Counted from the first letter of the stretch, positions 1 to 6,743 are shown. The stretch: 15,989 nucleotides of DNA from an uncultured Bifidobacterium sp. (GCA_937874315.1 CALNAE010000088.1:1-15989), one strand, 5' to 3'. Made by a program: numbers and translations. Notes: generated by a model not told the origin, from the sequence alone.

Positions 1-179
1 TGGCCGTTGATGCCGGTTTGGATGCGCTCGGCGAGTTTGCGCTGGTTGCGCTGTGCATCATATGCGAACATGGATGCCGCGTCGTAAAGCGGGGCCAAGA
101 TCTTCCTGATGAATGCGGATGACGCTGGATCGACCGCCGCCGTTTATGATAATCCTCCGGTCCCATCGCTTATGGCCAT
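1..179 (-). pseudogene. hipA-like toxin kinase remnant, interrupted and running off the left edge
   Basis: Seven bases after the stop of the HipB-like gene, an ATG at 177-179 (minus) with a GAGGTGGAG ribosome site opens a frame reading MAISDGTGGLS and then stops at 144-146. The same frame continues after the stop as TAAVDPASSAF, then KILAPLYDAASMFAYDA and a QRKLAERI segment up to the window edge. The LAPLYDAASM motif followed by RKLA resembles the C-terminal kinase domain of HipA-family serine/threonine kinases (known family pattern: APLYD.ASM then KLA). Full HipA is above 400 residues, so nearly all of the N-terminal part is absent between the start and this motif. I infer an internal deletion plus a stop codon in the toxin gene of a hipBA pair. 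An unrelated short ORF is the alternative. The part beyond base 1 is not visible. Confidence 0.5.
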
Positions 180-186
180 CTCCACC

Positions 187-609
187 TCAGTCCTGAGTCA
201 TGTCACGAGCCTGTTTGGCAAGACTGTCGAGGATGGCTGTAGCTTGTGCCATGGTCTGTGGTCGTACGGTTGTCATGTTGGAACTCTGGGTTGTGTCGCT
301 AGTCTTAGCCGGTCTCTGGAGCTGATGATCGCCAATGCTGGCGTGCTGCGTGGGCGATTGGTCGATCGACTCGTGGCGTTTTGGCATATATGATGCCGAC
401 AAGTCGATGCCAAACGCCGTGCAGATGGTGAGTATGCGACCGAAACCGGGATCAAGGAGGGCCGATCGTTCGAACCGGTTGATCCAAACTCGTGAGAAAC
501 CGGTCCTTGTAGCTAATTCCTCCTGTGTCCACCCGCGTGAGATCCTTGCGTCCCTCACCGTCGCGGCTATCTGATGAATGCTGGCTACGGACGCAACTAG
601 TGGTTTCAC
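187..609 (-). CDS. HipB-like XRE-family transcriptional regulator (antitoxin type)
   Basis: 140-residue DNA-binding protein. Residues about 15-73 form an XRE/Cro helix-turn-helix domain: VRDARISRGWTQEELATRTG, then a recognition helix around SRVWINRFE and the GFGRILTICTAFGIDL segment typical of HipB antitoxins. The start is GTG at 607-609, preceded by AAGGAG five bases away. The C-terminal 65 residues (about 76-140) are polar, rich in Gln, Ser and Thr, and not recognised; HipB proteins are usually shorter (about 70-110). The gene lies immediately upstream of a hipA-like remnant, the normal hipB-hipA order. A 21-bp perfect inverted repeat covers its promoter, so autorepression is likely. In hipBA systems the antitoxin binds the kinase and represses the operon. 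With the kinase broken here, this is probably now a solitary regulator. Family assignment is firm; target genes are inferred. Confidence 0.88.
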   Translation of the reverse strand: MKPLVASVASIHQIAATVRDARISRGWTQEELATRTGFSRVWINRFERSALLDPGFGRILTICTAFGIDLSASYMPKRHESIDQSPTQHASIGDHQLQRPAKTSDTTQSSNMTTVRPQTMAQATAILDSLAKQARDMTQD

Positions 610-637
610 ATCGTCTCCTTCGGCTTGAGCATGTGCA

Positions 638-684
638 ATGTTGTGATGTCGTTACATTCGGTCAATGTAACGACATCACAACAT
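638..684 (-). promoter_or_regulatory. Operator of the HipB-like gene: 21-bp perfect inverted repeat
   Basis: Arms 638-658 and 664-684 are perfect reverse complements with a 5-base centre (CGGTC, 659-663). On the minus strand the first arm contains TTGTGATGTCGTTACATT. The upstream arm covers the -10 box and much of the spacer of the promoter at 664-692, and the other arm lies in the first transcribed bases. That is the expected place for a repressor site. Autoregulation by the XRE protein is inferred. Confidence 0.75.
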
Positions 685-692
685 AGTGTGAA
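664..692 (-). promoter_or_regulatory. Promoter of the HipB-like gene
   Basis: On the minus strand, -35 TTCACA (692 to 687), a 17-base spacer and -10 TACATT (669 to 664). Transcription should start near 657 and give a leader of about 48 bases before the GTG at 609. The same -35 box, most of the spacer and a one-base variant of the -10 box recur at 2109-2137 upstream of the transporter gene. Confidence 0.6.
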
Positions 693-710
693 TGTATCAT
701 ATCCGATACA

Positions 711-750
711 TGCTCATGTGCTCATATGCTCATGTATGCATATGTTCATG
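711..750. repeat. Degenerate 8-bp tandem repeat at the 3' end of the MFS gene
   Basis: Five consecutive 8-base units based on TGCTCATG: TGCTCATG, TGCTCATA, TGCTCATG, TATGCATA, TGTTCATG. They straddle the stop codon of the MFS transporter (730-732), so the protein's last residues HEHMHT are written by the repeat. A weaker version of the same sequence appears at about 2151-2172, in the second copy of the promoter region. Confidence 0.6.
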
Positions 751-1989
751 CCGCTGCGCAAGGTTGCGGGTCCAGGATGATGTTGCCACGGCTATCAGCG
801 CAAACGCCAATCCGCAGCATCCTGCGACAATCAGCGCCCGGTTCATGCCCAAGGAGTCCCAGACCAGTCCAAAACCGAAGTCCGACAATCCCATGGCGAC
901 GCCTGCCGCTGCGCTGAAGACGGAGGAAAGAAGATTACGGCTTTCGTCCGGGAACACCATGTGATATTCGGTTCCTATGGCGGTGGCAATGTAGCTGGTC
1001 GAAATTTCCAGCATGCCCAAGGCCAGATACGTCACTATGGGATCATGCAGCAGTCCCATGGTTACGAAGGTCATGCCGACGAACAAGAGGGCGGCAACGA
1101 CGTCCCATAGCCGTCTCTCGCGGTGGAAGCGTGCAAGCCATGCGCCCGCTGCGGCGATTGCGGTCATGGCCAGCAGCACCACGCCATTGGCGGAGGCAGG
1201 GAGATGCGCATCGTCTGCGACGAGCGGTTGCCACACGAAAAGCATGACTGACAGGAGCATCGAGGTTTCCGCGGTGACGGTTAGCAGAGGCCATAACGAA
1301 CATGACCATGATGATCGCAATCGTGAGAGCATACCGTGCTGTTGTAAAGCGGTGGAGCTGACGCGGGACTCGGGCCATCCGAAGCGTAGCCAGAAGGCCA
1401 ATATCACCAGCAGCGCACCGGAAGCTGCGATGGCCCGGGTTTCGCCGATTGGTCTGAGCAGTACCAAAGAGACGGCCGCACCGGCTGCGGCACCCACCCA
1501 TTTGGCAATCATGGAGACCCTGATCGCCAGACCGCGACGCTTCACATGGTTGCGCGCAATGGCATTGACCGTCAGCGCCAACGGCGCTCCCGAATACAGC
1601 GCCTGACCCACCGTCCATACCAACAGCACCGCGAATAACAACCATGGCGAATCGCGATGCAACGCAGGGAAAACGATCAGTGACAAACCCCAGATCGCCA
1701 ATCCCAACGTGGCAATCCGACGTTGGCCGAATCTGTCACCGAGATCACCGCTCGGGATTTCGACGATGGTGGAAAGCAGGGTCGAACACATCATTGCCAC
1801 GCCGATGAGGGCGGGCGAGAATCCGTCGCCGAGCAAAACCGTCATGTATACCGCGCCGAAGACGAAATCCGGCAATGCCACCAGCATCGAAAGCGCACCC
1901 TGTCGCGCAATCATGGCGGCGCCTTCGTCTCCTGAAGCGTGCGGAGTACTTGGAGTGCGGGGGATAGGCGCAGTGTGAGAAGATACCAT
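730..1989 (-). CDS. Major facilitator superfamily (MFS) transporter
   Basis: 419-residue integral membrane protein of the usual MFS length with about 12 hydrophobic segments. After a polar N-terminal tail (1-28), the first helices are followed by GDLGDRFGQRR at residues 81-91, the MFS motif A loop between helices 2 and 3. A central loop around 205-225 (GWPESRVSSTALQQHG) splits the two six-helix halves. Start is ATG at 1987-1989 with GGGGAGGG about 11 bases upstream. Substrate is unknown; motif A and overall form are compatible with proton-coupled drug or metabolite efflux. It is in the same orientation as the HipB-like gene, 120 bases upstream of it, and its promoter region copies that gene's promoter and an operator half-site. 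I infer control by the HipB-like protein. The C-terminal HEHMHT tail is a repeat-derived oddity. Confidence 0.88.
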   Translation of the reverse strand: MVSSHTAPIPRTPSTPHASGDEGAAMIARQGALSMLVALPDFVFGAVYMTVLLGDGFSPALIGVAMMCSTLLSTIVEIPSGDLGDRFGQRRIATLGLAIWGLSLIVFPALHRDSPWLLFAVLLVWTVGQALYSGAPLALTVNAIARNHVKRRGLAIRVSMIAKWVGAAAGAAVSLVLLRPIGETRAIAASGALLVILAFWLRFGWPESRVSSTALQQHGMLSRLRSSWSCSLWPLLTVTAETSMLLSVMLFVWQPLVADDAHLPASANGVVLLAMTAIAAAGAWLARFHRERRLWDVVAALLFVGMTFVTMGLLHDPIVTYLALGMLEISTSYIATAIGTEYHMVFPDESRNLLSSVFSAAAGVAMGLSDFGFGLVWDSLGMNRALIVAGCCGLAFALIAVATSSWTRNLAQRHEHMHT

Positions 1990-2103
1990 GGTGTATCAAT
2001 CCCTCCCCGATGCGACAACCAGCGTGCCATACAACGCTCTGAGCGACTTTGAACGCCGTTTTCTCCAGCACGCTCTGCAGGTGATGATACCGCGATATTG
2101 GGT

Positions 2104-2175
2104 CACATTATGTAATACCATCACAACATAGTGTGAATGCGCCATAACCGGTGCATCTTCATGTGCTTATGCATC
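2104..2175 (-). repeat. Second copy of the HipB promoter/operator region, upstream of the MFS gene
   Basis: Positions 2119-2139 are identical over 21 bases to 674-694, and similarity continues imperfectly on both sides (for example TTACAT towards the transporter on the minus strand, and TTCATGTGCT/CTCATGTGCT towards the dehydrogenase). The two copies are in the same orientation and bracket the transporter gene, forming an imperfect direct repeat of roughly 70 bp. Only one operator arm is conserved here, not the full palindrome. Confidence 0.7.
2109..2137 (-). promoter_or_regulatory. Promoter of the MFS transporter gene
   Basis: On the minus strand, -35 TTCACA (2137 to 2132), a 17-base spacer and -10 TACATA (2114 to 2109). 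Geometry is identical to the HipB-like gene's promoter. The spacer contains ATGTTGTGATG followed by TTACAT, one arm of the HipB operator. The leader before the ATG at 1989 would be about 110 bases. Confidence 0.55.
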
Positions 2176-2214
2176 CGAACCAAGCGAGTCGGCATCGACG
2201 AACCCCGCGCCGCG

Positions 2215-3237
2215 TCACTCCACGACGTTCATGCGCTCGCCTCGGTAGAAGGCGGCGAGGGATTGGACGACCTGTTTGGTGAGATTGCGGTTGGCGCCGG
2301 GGGTGCGCCAGGCGACGTGCGGGGTCATGATCAGGCCCGGAACATGGCGCAACGGGTCGTCTTCGGGCAGCGGTTCGTGGTCGAACACATCCAGACCGGC
2401 CAGAATGTCGCCGCGCTGCAGCCGGGCGGCCAGCGCTCCCGGGGCGATGACCTCGGCCCGCGCGGTGTTGACGATGATGCTGCCGGGGCGCAGTCGGTCG
2501 AGTTCTTTGGCGGTGACGATGCCGGCGGTGTCACCGGTCAGCGGCAGATGGAGACTCACGACATCGGACTGTGCGAACAGATCGCCCAGATCGTCGACGG
2601 GTTGCGCGTCGAAACGAGCGGCCTGGTCGGCGTGCAGATGCGAGTTCCACACGAGGATACGCATGCCGAACCCCTGAGCGATCCGTGCCATGGTCTGGCC
2701 GATGCCCCCGAATCCCGCCAATCCGATGGTGCGTTCATACAGGTCTAGCCCATCTATACCTTCCCACTGGCCCTCTCGCATGTCGCGGTCGAGCAGACCG
2801 ACGTGTTTGGACAGTTCCATGATGAGCGCGAACGCATGCTCCGCCACCGCATGATCGCCGTAATGTACGACGTTGCATACTCGAATGCCGAGCTCACGCG
2901 TTTTGGGCAGGTTGATGTAGCTGGCGACCCCCGTGCCGCCGAACGCGAAGCAGCGCACGTGGCCGGACACGCGCTCGAGGATCCGGTCGGTGATATGCAG
3001 GCCGATGACGATCACCGCATCGGCGTCATGGATGCGTTCGACGACCGTGTCCTCGTCGAGCGTGAAATCGGTGTAGAACCGCACGCGCGCCAGATCGTGC
3101 AGCAACGGCAGACAGTCGCTGAGCGGCTCAAGCATGGTGGGGATGACGGTGGGCATGACGACCAGCGGCAGATCGGTGCGCTCGCGTTGGGTCTCGATGA
3201 CGGGGGTCTCGATCGTAGAGGACTCGGTAGTAGACAT
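2215..3237 (-). CDS. D-isomer-specific 2-hydroxyacid dehydrogenase family protein
   Basis: 340 residues, a normal length for the family. Such enzymes reduce 2-keto acids to D-2-hydroxy acids (or the reverse) with NAD(P)H in the cytoplasm. An N-terminal substrate domain (about 20-115) precedes the NAD-binding domain. GLAGFGGIG at 172-180 is the GxGxxG dinucleotide loop. Catalytic residues are all present: Arg260 in NTARAE, Glu288 in DVFDHEP and His307 in TPHVAW. YGDHAVAEHAFALIMEL (126-142) is the usual hinge helix. The frame is open upstream to an ATG at 3324, but those 29 extra residues look non-protein-like, so I chose the ATG at 3235-3237 (MSTTESS). Its ribosome site is weak, so the start is uncertain. 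The exact substrate (glycerate/hydroxypyruvate, phosphoglycerate or another) cannot be told. It is read away from the transsulfuration genes and may be unrelated to them. Confidence 0.85.
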   Translation of the reverse strand: MSTTESSTIETPVIETQRERTDLPLVVMPTVIPTMLEPLSDCLPLLHDLARVRFYTDFTLDEDTVVERIHDADAVIVIGLHITDRILERVSGHVRCFAFGGTGVASYINLPKTRELGIRVCNVVHYGDHAVAEHAFALIMELSKHVGLLDRDMREGQWEGIDGLDLYERTIGLAGFGGIGQTMARIAQGFGMRILVWNSHLHADQAARFDAQPVDDLGDLFAQSDVVSLHLPLTGDTAGIVTAKELDRLRPGSIIVNTARAEVIAPGALAARLQRGDILAGLDVFDHEPLPEDDPLRHVPGLIMTPHVAWRTPGANRNLTKQVVQSLAAFYRGERMNVVE

Positions 3238-3742
3238 ACCATCAGCGTAAACCCGTCGTGTATCCGCCAGCCGTGAGCTGATGCGACACGCCGGTGTCCA
3301 GGCACGTGTTAAGGTGTTTCCCATGACGTATCACACATGTTGTTGTTGTCGCTGACCCACGCTCCAGGCGCGCGGTCCAACGCAGCATAACTTCATATGG
3401 TTTTCGATACGGAATTTCTTCCGATTGCCACGACTGGCATGTATCTTCGGTACTGAGCTCGAGATTCGATATTCGTGATCCTTCCGTACGGTGTCATGAT
3501 CCGATTTCAAATACTTTCGAATGCATTGCTCATCGATCGGCGATACTTCGCTTTACAGACGAAATTCGGGCGCGGCATCGCATGGACTTACCGGCGCTCA
3601 TCTCGTTGAGTACTGCACACTCGCGGTTTGCCTCAGAGCGTGATGGCTTGTCTCAGAGTTGCTGAATTTGCTGGAGTACTGTGCATCGGCGAGAGGAATT
3701 ACGACGAGATCGCTTGTCGGCATGGGTCATTCTCATTCCATC

Positions 3743-3790
3743 GGTCGTATTGATCGTGTCGGTAGTATTGGTCGTATCGAACAATCGTAT
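3743..3790. repeat. 9-bp periodic tandem repeat upstream of cbs
   Basis: Consecutive 9-base units GGTCGTATT, GATCGTGTC, GGTAGTATT, GGTCGTATC from 3743 to 3778, followed by GAACAATCGTAT. The shared core is TCGTAT, with cores starting at 3745, 3754, 3763 and 3772. The degenerate array lies about 160-210 bases before the cbs start codon. Confidence 0.65.
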
Positions 3791-3844
3791 GAATCACGCT
3801 GGCCGCTGTACCCCGTGCCATGTTGCCGCCGCCCCGTAGCTCGC

Positions 3845-3922
3845 CCGTTCTTCAATCTCGTAATTCTCACACCGTTCTTCAATCTCGTATCGTCCACCAT
3901 TTTCGTACCGTTCATTGTCGTA
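3845..3922. repeat. 18-bp direct repeats in the cbs leader
   Basis: CCGTTCTTCAATCTCGTA occurs identically at 3845-3862 and 3872-3889, and a degenerate shorter version, CCGTTCATTGTCGTA, at 3908-3922. Start-to-start distances are 27 and 36 bases, both multiples of nine, in line with the 9-bp array just upstream. The last copy ends about 30 bases before the start codon. Repeated regulator sites or replication-slippage products are both possible. Confidence 0.7.
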
Positions 3923-3952
3923 TTCCGTATCACGACATAGAAGGAACTCATC

Positions 3953-4984
3953 ATGACAGTCCACATGTCCGTCGCCGAACTCATCGGCAACACGCCGCTC
4001 GTCGCGCTGCACCACGTCACCGAGGGCATAGAGGCGACCATCGCCGTCAAAATAGAATATTTCAACCCGGGCGGATCCTCGAAGGACCGCATCGCCCAGC
4101 GCATCATCGACGCGGCCGAGCGCTCCGGGCAGCTCAAGCCCGGCGGCGTCATCGTGGAGCCCACCAGCGGCAACACCGGCGTCGGCCTGGCGCTTATCGC
4201 CCAGCAGCGCGGCTATCGCACGGTCTTCGTCGTGCCGGACAAGGTCGCCGAGTCGAAGCGCGCCGTGCTGCGTGCCTACGGTGCCGAAGTCATCGTCGCG
4301 CCAACGGACGTGGCTCCCGACGATCCGCGATCGTATTACTCGGTATCCGACTACCTCGCGTCGACTATCCCGGGCGCGTTCAAACCCAATCAGTACGCCA
4401 ACCAGAACGGACCCGACAGTCATTATGCAACCACCGGACCGGAAATCTGGGAGGCCAGCGACCATCGCGTCACGCATTTCGTGGCCGGTATCGGCACCGG
4501 CGGCACGATCTCCGGCACCGGGCGGTATCTGAAGGAGGCGTCACACGGCTCGGTGCGGGTGATCGGCGCCGATCCCGAGGGCTCCATCTACTCGGATGCC
4601 GCCAACGTGCACACCTACGACATCGAGGGGGTGGGCGAGGACTTCTACCCGCCGGTATTCGACCGGAGTATCACCGACGCCGTCGTACAGGTCGACGACG
4701 CGGACGCCTTCGCCATGACGCGTCGTTTGGCGCAGGAGGAGGGGCTGCTCGTGGGCGGATCCTCCGGCATGGCCGTCGAGGCGGCGCTGCGCTACGCGCG
4801 TGCTCAGCGACTCGACGCCGACCAGCTCGTGGTGGTGCTGCTGCCCGATTCGGGGCGAGGCTACCTCGACAAGATCTTCAATGACGATTGGATGCGCGAG
4901 CACGGCTACGGCGAGGTCGTGGACCGCACGACATCGCCCTCCGTCGCACAGCCCTATCTGCACGACCTGCTGCAGCGGGCATGA
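3953..4984 (+). CDS. cbs: Cystathionine beta-synthase-type PLP enzyme without the regulatory CBS-domain pair
   Basis: 343-residue fold-type II PLP enzyme expected to condense serine (or O-acetylserine) with homocysteine to cystathionine in the cytoplasm. Lys44 in NPGGSSKDR is the PLP lysine, TSGNT (71-75) the substrate loop and GTGGT (181-185) the phosphate-binding loop. Features more typical of cystathionine beta-synthase than of CysK are the NQYANQNGP stretch, EGVGEDFYP (225-233) and LPDSGRGYLDKIFNDDWM (297-314), which recall mycobacterial CBS. That family normally has about 460 residues and ends in a tandem CBS (Bateman) domain; here the protein ends in the linker, so the regulatory domain is missing. 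Start is ATG with AAGGA at 3941-3945, about seven bases upstream. The partner MetB-like gene follows after 131 bases. A cysteine synthase role cannot be excluded from sequence. Confidence 0.85.
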   Translation: MTVHMSVAELIGNTPLVALHHVTEGIEATIAVKIEYFNPGGSSKDRIAQRIIDAAERSGQLKPGGVIVEPTSGNTGVGLALIAQQRGYRTVFVVPDKVAESKRAVLRAYGAEVIVAPTDVAPDDPRSYYSVSDYLASTIPGAFKPNQYANQNGPDSHYATTGPEIWEASDHRVTHFVAGIGTGGTISGTGRYLKEASHGSVRVIGADPEGSIYSDAANVHTYDIEGVGEDFYPPVFDRSITDAVVQVDDADAFAMTRRLAQEEGLLVGGSSGMAVEAALRYARAQRLDADQLVVVLLPDSGRGYLDKIFNDDWMREHGYGEVVDRTTSPSVAQPYLHDLLQRA

Positions 4985-5039
4985 AGTTTCATCGTCGTCC
5001 GTGAGACTGGCGGTCGTAAATCGCGTAGCTTTCAATCGC

Positions 5040-5074
5040 ATAACTGTCAATAACTGTCAATAACTGTCAATAAC
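5040..5074. repeat. 10-bp tandem repeat between cbs and metB
   Basis: The unit ATAACTGTCA is repeated three times exactly (5040-5069) and is followed by a partial fourth copy, ATAAC. It lies 42 bases before the metB start codon. The exact repetition suggests recent slippage and a tract prone to length change. Confidence 0.85.
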
Positions 5075-5115
5075 AAATCATTAATCGCATGATCATTTCC
5101 TATAAGGAGCACCCT

Positions 5116-6387
5116 ATGACTACGAATCCAACCACTACTTCAGCCCCGACTGCGACCGTCTCAACTCCCGGCACCACATCCGACCTCACGCAGTCGCAAT
5201 CTCCATCCCCGGCGCGCGCCCAATCCACGCTGGCCATCCACGCAGGTCAGGAGCCGGACCCGATCACGGGCGCGGTCGTCACGCCGATCTACATGACCTC
5301 CACCTTCAAACAGGACGGCGTCGGTGGATTGCGCCACGGCTATGACTACAGCCGCTCCGTCAACCCGACCCGCGACTCCTTCGACACCCAGCTCGCCGCC
5401 GTGGAGGGGGCCCGGTACGCGCTGACGTTCTCGTCGGGGCTCGCCGCGATCGACGTGCTGCTGCGCGCCACGCTCAAACCCGGCGACGCGATCCTGCTGG
5501 GCAACGACGTCTACGGCGGCACCTACCGGCTGCTGGCGCAGGTGTTCGAGCCGTGGGGCGTGCATGTCGACGTGGTCGACGTCAGCGACTCGACCGCCGT
5601 CAGCGCCGCTCTCGCACAACGTCAGTATGCCGTCATCTGGGTCGAGACGCCCAGCAACCCCATGCTGCGTATCACCGACATCCGAGCCACCGCGACACTC
5701 GCCCACGCCCATGGCACCCGGGTGATCGTCGACAACACCTTCGCCTCACCGGTCCTGCAACACCCGCTGGAGGATGGTGCGGACGCGGTCGTGTACTCCA
5801 CGACGAAATACATCGGCGGGCATTCCGACGTGGTCGGGGGAGCGGTTCTGCTCAACGACGAGGCCACACGTGATCAGGTCGCGTTTCTGCAGAACGCCGC
5901 CGGTGCCGTGCCCTCACCTTTCGACTCTTGGCTGGACATCCGCGGGCTGAAGACCCTGGCGTTGCGGGTGCAGCGGCATAGCGAGAACGCGCTCGCCATC
6001 GCGCAGTGGCTTGAGCAGCACGATCAGGTGGAGCACGTCTGGTATCCGGGTCTCGCCTCGCATCCCGGCCACGAGATCGCGGCGCGGCAGATGCACGGCG
6101 GATTCGGCGGCATGATCTCGGTACAGCTCGGCGGCGGACTCGAGGCGGCCAAGGCCTTCGCCGGCGCGACCGAACTGTTCACGCTGGCCGAATCGCTGGG
6201 CGGCGTGGAGTCGTTGATCGAGCACCCCGCAGCCATGACCCATTCCTCGGTGTCCGGCACGGCGCTGCAGGTGCCCGACAACCTTGTGCGGCTGTCGGTT
6301 GGTATCGAGGACGTAGACGATCTCATCGCAGACCTGGAGCAGGCGTTCGCTCGGATTTCTGCCGGGACCGATGGACAGACCCGATAG
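5116..6387 (+). CDS. metB: Cystathionine gamma-synthase / gamma-lyase family PLP enzyme
   Basis: 423-residue Cys/Met-metabolism PLP enzyme (fold type I). It either makes cystathionine from an activated homoserine and cysteine or cleaves cystathionine to cysteine, 2-oxobutyrate and ammonia. Visible: the YxR phosphate-binding motif at Tyr78-Arg80, FSSGLAAID (105-113), Asp206 in VDNTFASP contacting the PLP ring nitrogen, and the PLP lysine Lys231 in YSTTKYIGGHSD. The C-terminal SLGGVESLIEHPAAMTHSS and LVRLSVGIED are classic. The first 35 or so residues are a Thr/Ser/Pro-rich extension unlike the family core. I chose ATG 5116 because AAGGA lies at 5104-5108; an in-frame ATG at 5089 lacks such a site. 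The cbs-metB order also occurs in mycobacteria. Together with cbs, a lyase role (homocysteine to cysteine) is attractive, but synthase and lyase cannot be separated by eye. Confidence 0.9.
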   Translation: MTTNPTTTSAPTATVSTPGTTSDLTQSQSPSPARAQSTLAIHAGQEPDPITGAVVTPIYMTSTFKQDGVGGLRHGYDYSRSVNPTRDSFDTQLAAVEGARYALTFSSGLAAIDVLLRATLKPGDAILLGNDVYGGTYRLLAQVFEPWGVHVDVVDVSDSTAVSAALAQRQYAVIWVETPSNPMLRITDIRATATLAHAHGTRVIVDNTFASPVLQHPLEDGADAVVYSTTKYIGGHSDVVGGAVLLNDEATRDQVAFLQNAAGAVPSPFDSWLDIRGLKTLALRVQRHSENALAIAQWLEQHDQVEHVWYPGLASHPGHEIAARQMHGGFGGMISVQLGGGLEAAKAFAGATELFTLAESLGGVESLIEHPAAMTHSSVSGTALQVPDNLVRLSVGIEDVDDLIADLEQAFARISAGTDGQTR

Positions 6388-6402
6388 TCTTTATGGACTA
6401 TC
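6383..6402. terminator. Small inverted repeat overlapping the metB stop codon
   Basis: GATAGTC (6383-6389) and GACTATC (6396-6402) are perfect 7-base arms with a 6-base loop. The left arm contains the TAG stop. No T-run follows, so if it ends transcription it is not a classic intrinsic terminator. Confidence 0.25.
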
Positions 6403-6432
6403 GACGGACCCGCGCGGTCGATACGCGCGAGA

Positions 6433-6531
6433 CTCTATACACAAGTCGGGTAATAGATATTCTGAACGGCCATTTTCCGCCGTCGAAAATCGCTATTGCC
6501 TGATCTGTGTAGAGGAATCCGCGAGTGTTAT
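6433..6531. repeat. 74-bp palindromic intergenic repeat element, copy 1
   Basis: A near-palindrome runs from TACACAAGTCGGG (6438) to GATCTGTGTA (ends 6511), exactly 74 bases. Its arms pair over most of their length (TAATAGATATT with AAAATCGCTATTG, and so on). The weak outer extension CTCTA...TAGAG adds to the stem. The core GGCCATTTTCCGCC is at 6468-6481. The right flank GTGTAGAGGAATCCG (6508-6522) is shared with copy 2 at 15679-15778. It starts 51 bases after metB, between convergent genes. The remaining convergent gap up to 6743 shows only short inverted repeats (for example GTCGG/CCGAC near 6643-6656) and no gene. Confidence 0.8.
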
Positions 6532-6743
6532 GGATGCTAGGCATCGGGAGTCTGCCGACACAGGGTGCCATTTACCGGTCATAGGGGATCAAATATAAAG
6601 AGCCGACTTAGGATGTTGGATCTCGAGCATCGAACCTGGAGTGTCGGACACCCGACTTGATGCGGGTTCGACGCAAGCAATTGTGGGGAACGCAAACTCG
6701 GCGCAGATTTGGCATTGCCTTGGCAACTGGTCTGTGATGCCGA

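Larger units (their letters stand above)
3238..3952. other. Long non-coding region between the dehydrogenase and cystathionine beta-synthase genes
   Basis: About 715 bases without a convincing gene. A plus-strand frame at 3659-3940 exists, but its peptide is only the read-through of DNA repeats. The region holds: GAGTACTGCACA at 3608-3619 and GAGTACTGTGCA at 3674-3685 (related 12-mers 66 bases apart); GCCTCAGAG at 3630 and GTCTCAGAG at 3650; a 9-bp-periodic tract at 3743-3790; and 18-bp direct repeats at 3845-3922. It presumably contains the promoter and leader of the cbs-metB genes, but I could not pick a confident -35/-10 pair or a known riboswitch fold. Confidence 0.5.

Noticed and set aside
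1013..1606. Long plus-strand frame (197 codons) opposite the MFS gene
   Set aside because: It is the mirror of a high-GC coding frame. The minus-strand protein has clear MFS motifs and this one has none.
3659..3940. Plus-strand frame of 93 codons upstream of cbs
   Set aside because: Its peptide (GRIDRVGSIGRIEQ, then FFNLV twice) simply translates the DNA repeats. It has no ribosome site and no protein-like conservation.
3325..3952. Known riboswitch (SAM, T-box or similar) in the cbs leader
   Set aside because: I could not recognise conserved core sequences of any such class; only repeats are evident. A covariance-model search would decide.
3820..4884. 354-codon plus-strand frame overlapping cbs
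   Set aside because: Arg/His-rich shadow of the cbs gene in another frame. The PLP enzyme frame is unambiguous.
6655..6676. TGCGGGTTCGACGCA resembling a tRNA T-arm, possibly an attachment-site scar
   Set aside because: No acceptor, D or anticodon arms can be built around it and the stem is only four pairs. No integrase is nearby.
6715..6726. TTGCC-TT-GGCAA palindrome after the malZ-like stop as terminator
   Set aside because: The two-base loop is too small for an RNA hairpin and there is no U-run on the minus strand.
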